Positions 12,443 to 25,700 of a DNA stretch of 64,000 nt are shown here, in pieces. Where the stretch lies: the NCBI GenBank assembly GCA_025642075.2, contig JAODUO010001603.1, positions 1 through 64,000 of the forward strand, written 5' to 3'. The notes under the pieces are model-generated. The model did no database searches and was not told the origin of the DNA. It worked only from the letters and a program-made list of their open reading frames with translations. The stretch's first letter is position 1. The number at the start of each line of letters is the position of its first letter. The position numbers were made by a program, and so were the translations under genes. This stretch comes from Ridgeia piscesae (Eukaryota > Annelida > Polychaeta > Sabellida > Siboglinidae).

Positions 12443-13159
12443 AACATGGATATATGTTACATACATATATATGCATATATTCTAACATAAAAAGCAGCAC
12501 TATACTATAATAGCTTCAAAATGTACAGTAAAACATAATCCTTATTCACTTGTAGTATTGGCTAAATATGCTGTAACCTATTCAAGTTATCGTAATACTT
12601 GATGGTATATTCATGGCATTGTAAGGTTTCCCACTACAGTGTACCCCCCAACAGTACTTGAAGTCAGCTACAGCCCCACACAGAGGCATTCATAAGAACC
12701 CTACATCAATCAGGGTTGGGAGATGAGCTCCAGGAATTCTCAGTAAGCCCTCTGCAGATCTGAGGCTACAATATACATAGTGGACACCAAGCTAGTACTT
12801 TCAGCTATCTCAATTTGTCATGGATTTACCACCAATAACTTCCTTAATATGCACTTATTGACAAAAGCCTCCCGTGGGAATGTCAATAATATATATATAT
12901 ATATATCATTACATACATAAAAGGTTCTTGTCAGGGGGTTTCTCAAAATAAAATGCCATTTTGAAGTGATTTTTGACATATTTGTTTTCGTTTTTAAATG
13001 TTCAAAAATGCGATTAAACAACATAGAAACTTAATTATTTTTAGTTCACAGCATTCTATAATTTATTAAACAATGTCTGACAAAATATTGTTAGTTTATC
13101 ATGTAAACTTCCAAAGAAAATTATTAATTCAAAAATAGCATGCAATAGCCGATCCAGCC

Positions 13160-14925
13160 ACCTTAAATCGAGGTGTTATTAGTTATCACGCATAAATGGA
13201 ATGTGTTTAACTTACACGTTTAAATGAAGTTGGGTTATCTGTCACGCTTATATAGAGTGGGGTTAACTGTCACGCTTATATGGAGTGTAGTTAGGTATCG
13301 TGCTTATATGGACTGGTGTTAGCTCTCACGCTTAAATGGAGTGCGATTAACTATCATGCTTAAGTGTTGTGTTGTTAGTTGTCACGCTTATATGGACTGG
13401 TGTTAGCTCTCATGCTTAAATGGAGTGCGATTAACTATCATGCTTAAGTATTGTGTTGTTAGTTGTCACGCAGTGGGTTAGCGGTCACGTATAAAAGGAA
13501 TGGGTGTAGCTGTCACGCTTAAATGGAGTTGGGTTAGATGTCACGCTTAAATGGAGTTGGGTTAGATGTCACGCTTAAATGGAGTTGGGTTAGATGTCAC
13601 GCTTAAATGGAGTTGGGTTAGATGTCACGCTTAAATGGAGTGGGGTTAGATGTCACGCTTAAATGGAGTTGGGTTAGATGTCACGCTTAAATGGAGTTGG
13701 GTTAGATGTCACGCTTAAATGGAGTTGGGTTAGATGTCACGCTTAAATGGAGTTGGGTTAGATGTCACGCTTAAATGGAGTTGGGTTAGATGTCACGCTT
13801 AAATGGAGTGGGGTTAACTGTCTCCTTTATATAGAGTGGGGTTAGCTCTCACGCTTATATGGAGTGGGGTTAGCTCTCACGCTTATATGGAGTGGGGTTA
13901 GCTCTCACACTTATATGGACTGGGGTTAGCTCTCACGCTTATATGGAGTGGGGTTAGCTCTCACACTTATATGGAGTGGGGTTAGCTCTCACACTTATAT
14001 GGAGTGGGGTTAGCTCTCACACTTATATGGAGTGGGGTTAGCTCTCACACTTATATGGAGTGGGGTTAGCTCTCACACTTATATGGAGTGGGGTAGCTCT
14101 CATTATGGAGTGGGGTTAGCTCTCACGCTTATATGGAGTGGGGTTAGCTCTCACGCTTATATGGAGTGGGGTTAGCTCTCACGCTTATATGGAGTGGGGT
14201 TAGCTCGTCACGCTTATATGGAGTGGGGTTAGCTGTCACGCTTATATGGAGTGGGGTTAGCTGTCACGCTTATATGGAGTGGGGTTAGCTTCACGCTTAT
14301 ATGGAGTGGGGTTAGCTCTCACACTTATATGGAGTGGGGTTAGCTGTCTCACTTATATGGAGTGGGGTTAGCTCTCACGCTTATATGGAGTGGGGTTAGC
14401 TCTCACGCTTATATGGAGTGGGGTTAGCTGTCACGCTTATATGGAGTGGGGTTAGCTCTCACGCTTATATGGAGTGGGGTTAGCTGTCACGCTTATATGG
14501 AGTGGGGTTAGCTCTCACACTTATATGGAGTGGGGTTAGCTGTCACTTATATGGAGTGGGGTTAGCTCTCACACTTATATGGAGTGGGGTTAGCTGTCAC
14601 GCTTATATGGAGTGGGGTTAGCTTCACGCTTATATGGAGTGGGGTTAGCTGTCACGCTTAATGGAGTGGGGTTACTGTCACGCTTATATGGAGTGGGGTT
14701 AGCTTCACGCTATATGGAGTGGGGTTAGCTGTCACGCTTATGGTACAGGTAGTCTCAATGTGAAGGGGTGGCTGTCACGTATATGGAGTGGTTAGTGCGA
14801 TGCTTAAATGAAGGGTTGGCTGTCACGTCTTGGATGGAGTGGGATTATGTCACACTTAAAGGAGTGGGGTTAGCTTGTACGCTTATGATGGAGTGGGTTA
14901 GCTGTACGCTTAAATAGTGGGGATG
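13160..14925. repeat. Minisatellite, ~29-bp unit
   Basis: Units carry the core GGGTTAGCTCTCACGCTTAT followed by ATGGAGTG. A GATGTCACGCTTAAATGG sub-type dominates at about 13510-13800. Units diverge at both edges. Confidence 0.95.
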
Positions 14926-15720
14926 TGTCGTGTTGGCTGTCGACGAGTTTACAAGAAGGGGGTGTGTACGTGTTGGTGTATCTGTAGCGATGTGTACAAG
15001 AAAGGGGGCTGTGTACGTGTTGAGTGTTAGTGCGATGTTGTACAAGAAGGGGGCTGTGTACGTTTGGTGTGTCAGTAGGATTATGTACAAGAAAGGGAGT
15101 GTACGTGTTGGTGTATCGTAGCGATGTTGTACAAGAAAGGGGGACTGTGTACGTGTTGGTGTATCTGTAGCGATGTTGTACAAGAAAGAGGGGAGCTGTG
15201 TACGTGTTGGTGTATCTGTAGCGATGTTGTACAAGAAGGGGGCTGTGTACGTGTTGTGTGTACATGTGGCGATGTTGTACAAGCAAGGGGGCTGTGTACG
15301 TGTTGGTGTATCTGTTGCGACATCGTACAAACAAGGGGTGTGTAGTGTTGGTATGTATGTAGGATGTTGTACAAGAAAGGGGGTGTGTACGTGTTGGTGT
15401 ATCTGTAGCGATGTTGTACAAGAAAGAGGGGCTGTGTACGTGTTGGTGTATCTGTAGCGATGTTGTACAAGAAAGGGGGCTGTGTACGTGTTGGTGTGTT
15501 AGTTAGCGATGTTGTACAAGAAAGGGGGGTTGTGTTGGTGTTTGTAGCGATGTTGTACAAGCAAAAGGGGGTTGTGTAGTGTTGGTGTGATCTGTAGTTG
15601 ATGTTGTATAAGAAAGAGGGAGTGTACGTGTTGGTGTCTGTGGCGATGTTGACAAGAAGGAGGGGCTGTGTACGTTGGTGGTTGTAGTTGTAGTGATGTT
15701 GTTCAAGATAGGAGGGGTTG
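14926..15720. repeat. Minisatellite, ~48-bp unit
   Basis: Repeats contain GATGTTGTACAAGAAAGGGG and GTGTACGTGTTGGTGTATCT. It directly abuts the array before and the array after. ORFs across it are repeat artefacts. Confidence 0.95.
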
Positions 15721-17372
15721 TGTTGTGTGTCAGTTAGGGGATGTTGTGTCAGTAGGGAGAGTTGTGTTGTGATAGTGAGGTTGTGGTTGATGTTGTGACA
15801 AGTTGAGGGGAGGTTGTGTTGTGGTCAGTCTGAGGGAGGATTGTGTTGTGGTCAGTTGAGGGAGGGGTTGTGTTGTGGTCAGTTGAGGGAGGTTGTGTTG
15901 TGGTCAGTTGAGGGAGGAGGTTGTGTTGTGTCAGTTGAGGGAGGTTGTGTTGTGGTCAGTTAGGGAGGGGTTGTGTTGTGGTCAGTTGGGGAGGTTGTGT
16001 TGTGTCAGTTGAGGGGAGGTTGTGTTGTGGTCAGTTGAGGGAGGAGGTTGTGTTGTGGTCAGTTGAGGAGGGGTTGTGTTGTGGTCAGTGAGGGAGGTTG
16101 TGTTGTGTCAGTTGAGGAGGAGGTTGTGTTGTGGTCAGTTGAGGGAGGAGTTGTGTTGTGGTCAGTTAGGGAGGTTGTGTTGTGGTCAGTTGAGGGAGGA
16201 GGTTGTGTTGTGGTCAGTTGAGGGAGGAGGTTGTGTTGTGGTCAGTTGAGGGGAGGTTGTGTTGTGGTCAGTTGAGGGAGGAGGTTGTGTTGTGGTCAGT
16301 TGAGGAGGAGGTTGTGTTGTGGTCAGTTGAGGGAGGAGGTTGTGTTGTGGTCAGTTGAGGGAGGTTGTGTTGTGGTCAGTTGAGGGAGGAGGTTGTGTTG
16401 TGGTCAGTTGAGAGGAGGTTGTGTTGTGGTCAGTTGAGGGAGGAGGTTGTGTTGTGGTCAGTTGAGGGAGGAGGTTGTGTTGTGGTCAGTTGGGGGAGGA
16501 GCTTGTGTTGTGATCAGTTGAGGGAGGTTGTGTTGTGATCAGTTGAGGGAGGAGGTTGTGTTGTGGTCAGTTGAGGGAGGAGGTTGTGTTGTGGTCAGTT
16601 GATGGAGGGGGTTGTGTTGTGGTCAGTTGAGGGAGGTTGTGTTGTGGTCAGTTGAGTGAGGGGTTGTGTTGTGGTCAGATGAGGGAGGAGGTTGTGTTGT
16701 GGTCAGTTGAGGGAGGAGGTTGTGTTGTGGTCAGTTGAGGGAGGAGGTTGTGTTGTGGTCAGATGAGGGAGGAGGTTGTGTTGTGGTCAGTTGAGGGAGG
16801 AGGTTGTGTTGTGGTCAGATGAGGGAGGAGGTTGTGTTGTGGTCAGATGAGGGAGGAGGTTGTGTTGTGGTCAGTTGAGGGAGGAGGTTGTGTTGTGGTC
16901 AGTTGAGGGAGGTTGTGTTGTGGTCAGTTCAGTGAGGGGTTGTGTTGTGGTCAGATTAGGGAGGAGATTGTGTTGTGGTCAGTTGAGGGAGGAGGTTGTG
17001 TTGTGGTCAGTTCAGTGAGGGGGTTGTGTTGGTCAGTTGAGGGAGGAAGTTGTGTTGTGGTCAGTTGAGGGAGGAGGTTGTGTTGTGGTCAGTTGCGGGA
17101 GGCGGTTGTGTTGTGGTCAGTTGAGTGAGGGGGTTGTGTTGTGGTTAGTTGAGGGAGGGGTTGTGTTCTGGTCAGTTGAGGGAAGGGTTGTGTTGTGGTC
17201 AGTTGAGAGAGGGGTTGTGTTGTGGTTAGTTGAGTGAGTGGTAGTGTTGTGGTCAGTTGAGGGAGTGGTTATGTTGTGGTCAGTTGTGAGAGAGGTTATG
17301 TTGTGGTCAGTTGAGGGAGGGTTTTGTGTTATGGTCAGTTGAGGCAGGGAGTTATAGTTGATGGTCAGATAA
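15721..17372. repeat. Minisatellite, ~28-bp unit
   Basis: More than 50 copies of TCAGTTGAGGGAGGAGGTTG followed by TGTTGTGG, with deletions of GAG-type triplets in many units. Confidence 0.95.
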
Positions 17373-17519
17373 CATAGAACTAAATTAACGTTGCTTGTGG
17401 TGTACAATTTGGTGTGTGCTTGCTGCACTAACTAATGGTGTCTAATGTGATCGTGTTTTCTTCTGCACAGATCTGACAGAGAAATATTTTGGGAATGAAA
17501 GTTTATTAGCAAATGTACA

Positions 17520-17855
17520 ACACAGACAGTTGGCTATCTAGTCAAAAGATATCATGTAGTTAGCTACCTAGCTGTAAGCTATCAGATAGTTAGCTATCTA
17601 GTTGCAAGATATCTGGTAGTTAGCTACTCAGCTGTAATGTAGTCTGTCATATAATTAGCTATCTACCAGTAGCTGTAATGTATCATGTAGTCAGCCACCT
17701 AGCTGTAAGCTATCAGACAATTAGCTATCTATTTGTAAGGTATCAGGTAGTTAGCTTCCTAGTGGTATGGTGTCAGCCAGTTAGCTATTTAGTTGTAACG
17801 TATCAGTTAGTTAGCTACATAGCTATAAGCTATCAAGCTGTTAGTCATTGATGTA
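17520..17855. repeat. Decayed ~30-60-bp tandem repeat (TAGCTATCTAG type)
   Basis: Recurring TAGTTAGCTAYCTAGCTGTAA and AGCTATCAG words at irregular spacing suggest an old tandem array. Confidence 0.7.
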
Positions 17856-18109
17856 TATAATGCCACTGTTACTAGTATTATTCCATCAGTCACAACAACA
17901 CAAATGCATGTTCTTAGTAATAACTCATCTCAAATGTAACAATCCACCCAGACTTTTGTATCACTAAAATATAAAATAATAAGAGGAGCTCTTACATACA
18001 TGGGAGGAGCTCCTACATGTGACAGGAGCTCCTTCTGGAGGAGGATTTGTTACCACAGCTCCTGCATGGAGCTCCTACACCCGGGAGAGAAGCTCCTTCA
18101 CGACAGGAT

Positions 18110-18752
18110 ATGACAGGAGCTCCTTCATGTGTGATAGGAGCTCATTCATGTGTGATAGGAGCTCCTTCATGTGTGACAGGAGCTCCTTCATGTGTGACAG
18201 GAGGTCCTTCATGTGTGACAGGAGCTCCTTCATGTGTGATAGGAGCTCCTTCATGTGTGATAGGAGCTCCTTCATGTGTGATAGGAGCTCCTTCATGTGT
18301 GATAGGAGCTCCTTCATGTGTGATAGGAGCTCCTTCATGTGTGATAGAAGCTCCTTCATGTGTGATAGGAGGTCCTTCATGTGTGATAGGAGCTCCTTCA
18401 TGTGTGATAGGAGCTCCTTCATGTGTGATAGAAGCTCCTTCATGTGTGATAGGAGGTCCTTCATGTGTGATAGGATCTCCTTCATGTGTGATAGGAGCTC
18501 CTTCATGTGTGACAGGAGCTCCTTCATGTGTGATAGGAGCTCCTTCATGTGTGATAGGAGGTCCTTCATGTGTGATAGGAGCTCCTTCATGTGTGATAGG
18601 AGCTCCTTCATGTGTGATAGGAGCTCCTTCATGTGTGATAGGAGGTCCTTCATGTGTGATAGGAGCTCCTTCATGTGTGATAGGAGCTCATTCATGTGTG
18701 ATAGGAGCTCCTTCATGTGTGATAGGAGCTCCTTCATGTGTGATAGCTCATT
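18110..18752. repeat. Minisatellite, 21-bp unit with GGAGCTCC palindrome
   Basis: About 30 units of GATAGGAGCTCCTTCATGTG plus T. Because 21 is a multiple of three, several frames on both strands stay open (for example a heptapeptide SSFMCDR on +). I see no start context, splice site or family signal that makes it coding. Confidence 0.95.
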
Positions 18753-19081
18753 CATTTGAGACACCTGAGTATGACACAGAAGCTGCCACGTGTCACAGAA
18801 GCACCTAACTTGATCAGAACATCATGAATACATTGTAAAAATCACTACATATCCTACAAAACTACTTTGTGGTTGGAATTACAAGCATCAATCACTGAGG
18901 ACAGGTTCCACTTTGAATATACATTTCAAACAATCGTAGAGTTCATGGCTAATAATATGCATTTAGGATTCCTTCTGCAAATAGAGTCAGACTATTAGCG
19001 ATCAGTAAGGCCAATGTCGTAGACAGTTACGAGATTTCAGTAGAACATCAGCAAAACAAACCGTACATCAACAGACTTTCC

Positions 19082-19087
19082 TTTATT
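19082..19087 (-). promoter_or_regulatory. Candidate polyadenylation signal of ITM2
   Basis: AATAAA on the minus strand, about 520 bp downstream of the ITM2 stop codon at 19608-19606. It would give a 3' UTR of roughly 0.5 kb. Confidence 0.4.
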
Positions 19088-19605
19088 TTTATAACAAGTA
19101 TTCTAACCATCTTGTTCTCAATGTGTCCACAAAACCTCTCAAATTATAATATGTAAATATAATTACTGACTCCAAATCTCTTAAACAGGAGACAGTGAAT
19201 GAGTTCTCTAAATAGTAGTTTTCACAACGTACAACAAAACTGTCACCCGTCATGTGTAATGTGTACGACCCAGGACAAACTGTGAAAACTGGCCAATTCT
19301 GGATGAGTCTACATTTGACTTGAGAATGTACAGTGAATCTGTCTAAGCAGCCAGGAATCCACATTGACCAGATGAAGTGCACGGACACGGGGGGGAAACA
19401 AAAGCTAAATACAGCTGTGTTACATGTGCTCACTACATCTATTATTGGTGACAGGTGGTCTATCAGACCAGTAGATTGTCACACCTGTATGTCACCTATT
19501 GTCCCTGTCAAGCACTCTGTCACACGGTTCATGAATATATCACACCTTTCTGCTACAACAATGTCGATGTCACATTGGTTGCCAGCCGGTCACTGTGGTC
19601 ACCAC

Positions 19606-19700
19606 CTACGCGATGGTCTTGAGTACTTCTATGATGACAGGGGTGCCAGCACTGAATGCGTACTCCGCCTTCCCACTGATGGCCCGCTTCACCATCATAC
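19606..19700 (-). CDS. ITM2: ITM2 exon 6 (C-terminal peptide and stop)
   Basis: The acceptor follows TTCCTGTATGTGCCACCAG. The exon begins with two bases that complete an Arg codon with the last base of exon 5. It encodes MMVKR, then 25 residues ending VLKTIA and TAG. Phase, cleavage-site position and total length fit ITM2. Unlike human ITM2B, the predicted peptide has no cysteine pair. This is inferred without homology proof for the tail itself. Confidence 0.6.
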
Positions 19701-22700
19701 CTGGTGGCACATACAGGAACTACATTACAATGGCCAAAAACAGACGTCAATTTGTTCTGATCAATCCTGAACATTACATTTCTAATTCATCTTATTTGAT
19801 CAGTTAACCACTGCCGGAATATGATGATTTGTACTAACTAGAAAGACATAAGTAGTACTAATGATACTGTGGCAACTAGGACAGGAATACTACTAATGAT
19901 AATGTAGTAATTAGGACAGGAATAATGATTAGGGCAGATACAGTACTATTGTACTTGTAATGATAATGTAGTAATTAGGACAGGAATAGTACTAATGATT
20001 TGGACAGGAATACTACTAATGATAATGGCTAAATGTGGTAACTAGGACAGGCATAGTACTATGATAATGTAGTGACTAGGACAGGGGTGGTACTAACGCT
20101 AATTTAATGACTTGTTATGATAATGTAGTGACGTGGACAGGGGTGGTACTAATGATAATGTAGTGACTAGTTATGATAACGTAGTGACTAGGACGGGGTG
20201 GTACTGATGACTAGTAGTGAGTGTAGTGACTAGGACAGGACTAATACTAATGACTGACTGAAATGGGGTTTGACATAATAAACCAGAAAAAGCCACTGCT
20301 AGAAATAATGCATCTATAACAATCTTACACAGTGATTATGGCATCCATTTGAGATGAATGATGAAACATGACATACAATTTATGATGCAACATTGTCATA
20401 ACCGAGTTTTTGAAAATTGACATTTGAGCAGGTGTTTCGTACCAACAGCAACATGAGGAACCAATCACCTCGCTGGGTCATTCCGTGTCACATGACCAGT
20501 TGGCTTCTAACACATCTTAGAATTGGCTGATTTTTTATATGTCAAAATATACATCAAAACTAACTTATCCTGAAAATATGAGCTTGATTTGAAAAAAATT
20601 ATAATTTAGGTGAAGATATAAAATTGTGTAAGTTTTAATAGATTTGTCGTGACAAGACAAAAATACAATTTTCAGTGGCTCATAAAAATTTGAATATTTA
20701 ACACAGACCCTTGAGAAAATGATGACAGATTTGGATTCTTTATATGTCACTTAGTCTAGTTGACAATTCTCAAAGTTCTGTGTTAAATATTCACACTTCT
20801 ATGAGCCCCTGAAAATTGTTGTATTTTAACTCGTTGCCACATATTTAATAAAAGTAAAAAAAAATTAGATTTCCACAAAAATTATGAAAATTGTCAAATG
20901 AAGCTACATTTTTCAGGATAAGCTAGTTTTCATACATATTTTGAGATATAAAAATCAGCCAATTCTAAGACAGTGTGGTGGAAAGTTGCCAGAAAAGTTG
21001 TTCATCTGACAGGGAGTGACGCGGCTACGTATCTGTGCACCAACAGGTGCTGTTGATTCCACCAGCCTCAGTGGGTGTGGTGTTGGAATCACACCCCGGG
21101 TGTGGTGGGTGTCTATGTAGTTCTCACAGTTAACTGGCAAAGTCAATCATTCCTTGATTCAGCTAACTTCCACACAATGCATACGACACGGCAGTGATGT
21201 CGACAGGGTGACTTACGTGGTCGACGCGGCAGTGAGCTGCGACGCAGACGGAACGTGTCGAAGTGACGACACTCCTTCCAGATGTAGAAGCCGAAGGGAC
21301 TGAGGTTATGGACTGGTGGCTCCTCCACCACGTATGTCTCTCGCACCGCCTCACTGTCTGGCAGGTAGTAGCCCGTCTACACGAACACATCACACATCAT
21401 CACACTTCAACTGAGATGGAGAAAACCTGTTGCCTCGTCACTTTTAAGACTATTCAAAAACTCATCTATTCCGGGCTGTGTGTGGAGTGTAGTACCTGTC
21501 AGTTTATTTAATTTTTATTTATTTTATTTTACATATTTATTATCTTGTACATGTTTTAAACTAATTTTACAAAATGTCTTCACTCATTTATTAGCAATAT
21601 ACCCCTTTAGCTACCTAATATATCATTTATTACTCTTATTATATACATATTTTTCGTATTTCATTTACTTTATATAAGTTTGTAAATTGGCTTAACAGTT
21701 AACATCCATGTGTCCACCAAAACATGTGTGACTGGCAATAATTTGGTCCTGCATAAAGCCCTGATGTATACATATTCATGCACTGACAGTGCCTCCGAAT
21801 GGATTTTATCACGATTGATGGCGCTATGTAAATGTTCTTATTATAATCACCAACACATCAGGACTGTCTCCCAGAGAGTAGCCTGTCTTCATAAACACAC
21901 AATGCTATGTTATCATCAACATATAATTTCAAAAACAAACTACGAAAATGCAGAAATAAGTAGGGTAAGAGTCATCATTAAGTCTTAATGGTCAAATCCT
22001 TAGATCAGGAAGTACAAATGACCACTGTGTAAAATGACTGATTTGACATGACCCTAGGACTTTTTCTTACCAACCCCATAGAAAACATAAAACTGCTTCT
22101 GAAAGAGACCTATAAGTGAGTTTGAGACGTACAAACGAGAGACATTAACATGGACAATATCACCGGCCGTTGCCATGGTTACCTTCAGTTTGTTGATGAG
22201 ATCCCAGAAGTCCCTGGGAGGCTTGACGAGGGTGCGGTTGAGGGGTAGAACAAAGCACCGGCCAATGTCAACGTCAACGATCGCTGTGATGTTCTGTAGG
22301 ATGACAAGAGAGGTGACTGGCACATCACAGACAACAGTTGCAGATCAAATGAGACGATAAGTTATTAAAACAAACTGTAAAAATACACAGCAAGGTTGTG
22401 TGTGTGTGTATGCGTGCGCGCGCGCAAATGTAAGTGTATATGATTAAATGTGTCAGTATGAGAGAATGTGCATGTTAAACATTTTCTGTTTGTTTGTTTG
22501 TTTGTGGAGCCATGCCTCCATCAGTCCTGCATGTTTTTGGCTGAAATTATACAAGTGATAGTGGATTTAGACTTTTTTCCAGATTCATCTGAGGGTGAGA
22601 GAACTTGGGGAAGAACTTGTCTAACGTGTAGCAGGCAATTTATGGAAAATCGTTACTATAACTTTTCAGTAAAGTGGCCAAGTTTATTTGCTTCACTATT

Positions 22701-25700
22701 TTAACAAGGCCAGTGTTCAGTTACTGTTTATCTATGCGGGTAGTCTGGAAACATTTGGGTTGAGTTTCCGGTGTGTTTCAAATGTTGGGCATTTGAGGTC
22801 TGGTCTATTTTCAGTATTCAATTTTCAAAAGAATGCCTTTTCCTCAAACATTACTGGTAACTCAGCTAGTATACAATAACATATCATTTTCCTCTCCGAA
22901 TGTGAACATTCTATTCTTCTAGGCAGTAAAAATTGTCACAAAGGACAGATGGTCACATGTGCACACCCAGTTACAAACACACCTTCTCAAAGTCATGCAG
23001 AATGGTCGCCTTCTTCGACTCTTCAAACTCCGGCACCACGATCTTCTCATATCTCCCGTAGGTGGCGTCCAACTCGACCGTCTCCTCAAACACACCGCGG
23101 TGGCGCTGGTGGTGACCTACATCCTGGTACTCATAGTAGCCGACCCCGCATCGACCCCTGTACAGGTCCTGTGACATGACACAACAGTTGTTACTTGTCT
23201 ATCTGAATGCAGAGATTAATTACAGGATAAAGTAGCAACATTAGGTAATTTCTTTCTTTATAGAGTTCTTTCTATTTTCAATATGAGTGGAAATAATAAC
23301 CAAAATTTATTAAGGTGACTACATAAATTAGTGATCAAAAGTAACTTACATGACCACAAATTCAGTGTATAAGTTTGACAACAACTTACTAATAAAATAA
23401 ACTACCTGGTAGATCTCAAATGTCAAAGACAACGTGAAAGGTTTTCATCATTGCCCAAATTATGTTGGATTATCAGTGACTAATTGCAAAACTTTGTCTT
23501 TAGTGTAGTCATGAAATAAAATTATGTTCGACTTTATTTTGACACCTGAATAAAACAAGAAAATGAGGACGGCCCAAAAAACCTGTACAACGACAATGGA
23601 AAAAGAATGAAAACAAACTTCTACTATGCTGAGGTGAGACAAACCCAGCTGTAGACTGGAAGAGATAGAGGACCTGTGTCCACTCTACAGGCCACTGGGC
23701 ACAGCCCGCACAGGGAGGACTGACCATGTGACTTTATTTTTCTGTGACCATTTTTCCTAGCCAAAACTGTGACTTTATTTCAGCGAGTTTTCTATGATTT
23801 ATATCCATCCACCAGCTGGTGCGCAGTTCACCAGGAGTGTCACTCTCACTAACATGTCATGTTTACTATGTTACTGCGCCAAGCCATCCGTGCCAGTACT
23901 TGACATGTTTACTATGTTACTGCACCAAGCCATCCATGCCAGTACTTGACATGTTTACTATGTTACTGCACCAAGCCATCCGTGCCAGTACTTGACATGT
24001 TTACTATGTTACTGCACCAAGCCATCCGTGCCAGTACTTGACATGTTTACTATGTTACTGCACCAAGCCATCCGTGCCAGTACTTGACATGTTTACTATG
24101 TTACTGCACCAAGCCATCCGTGCCAGCGCTTAACAATCTCATGTTTACTATGTTACTGCACCAAGCCATCCGTGCTTGTACTTGACATGTCATGTTTACG
24201 ATGTTACTGCGTCAAGCCATCCGTGCCAATACTTGCCATGTCATGTTTACTATGTTATTGCACCAAGCCATCTGTGCCAGTACTTGACATGACATATTTA
24301 CTATGTTACTGCGCCAAGCCATCCGTGCCAGTACATGTCATGTTTACTATGTTACTGCATCAAACCATCCATGCCAGTATTGACATGTCATGTTTACTAT
24401 GTTCCGCGCCAGTACTTAACATGTCATGTTTACTATGTTACTACATCAAACCATCCATGCCAGTATTGACATGTCATGTTTACTATGTTACTGCACCAAG
24501 TCATCCGTGTCAGTACTTGACATGTCATCTTTACTATGTTACTGCATCAAACCGTCCATGCCAGTGCTTGATATGTCATGTTTACTATGTTACTGAGCCA
24601 AGTCATCCGTGCTAGTACTTGACATTCATGACATGTTTACTATGTTATTGCACCAAGCCATGGGCATCCATGCCAGTACTTGAAATGTTTACCATGTTAC
24701 TGCACCAAGCCATCCGTGCCAGTATTTGACATGTTTACTATGTTACTGCACCAAGCCATCTGTGCCAGTACTTGACATGTCATGTTTATTATATTACTGC
24801 GCCAATCCATCCGTGCCAGTACTTGACATGTCATATTTACTATGTTACTGCGCCAAACCATCTGTGCCAGTACTTGACATGTCATGTTTATTATATTACT
24901 GCGCCAATCCATCCGTGCCAGTACTTGACATGTCATGTTTACTATGTTACTGCGCCAATCCATCCGTGCCAGTATTTGACATGTCATGTTTACTATGTTA
25001 CTGCGCCAAGCCATCTGTGCCAGTACTTGACATGTCATGTTTATTATATTACTGCGCCAATCCATCAGTGCCAGTACTTGACATGTCATGTTTACTATGT
25101 TACTGCGCCAATCCATCCGTGCCAGTACTTGACATGACATGTTTACTATGGTACTTTATCAAGCCATCTGTGCCGGTACTTGACATGACATGTTTACTAT
25201 GTTACTTCATCAAGCCATCTGTGCCAGTACTTGACATGTCATGTTTACTATGTTACCGCGCAAAGCCATCCGTGCCAGTACTTGACATGTCATGTTTACT
25301 ATGTTACTGTGCCAAGCCATCCATTCCAGTACTTGACATGTTTACTATGTTACTGCGCCAAGCCATCCATGCCAGTACTTGACATGACATGTTTACTATG
25401 TTACTTCATCAAGCCATCTGTGCCAGTACTTGACATGTCATGTTTACTATGTTACTGCGCAAAGCCATCCGTGCCAGTACTTGACATTTCATGTTTACTA
25501 TGTTACTGTGCCAAGCCATCCATGCCAGTACTTGACATGTCATGTTTACTATGTTACTGTGCCAAGCCATCCGTGCCAGTACTTGACATGTTTACTATGT
25601 TACTGCGCCAAGCCATCCGTGCCAGTACTTGACGTGACATGTTTACTATGTTACTTCATCAAGCCATCTGTGCCAGTACTAGACGTGACATGTCTATAGA

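Noticed and set aside
13160..17372. CRISPR-like arrays
   Set aside because: Units are contiguous tandem repeats without unique spacers, and the genome is eukaryotic.
19089..19433. 114-codon minus ORF
   Set aside because: It lies in the presumed ITM2 3' UTR, shows no domain and no splice sites.
20955..21146. Minus frame ending CQMNNFSGNFPPHC as last ITM2 exon (two cysteines, attractive for a BRI-type tail)
   Set aside because: Its end is made of the terminal repeat of the palindromic element at 20970 and the acceptor is poor. The exon at 19700-19606 fits phase, cleavage site and total length better.
24172..25699. Long ORFs with CLLCYCAKPSVPV repeats
   Set aside because: Product of the 51-bp array (17 codons per unit) in an ITM2 intron, open in several frames.
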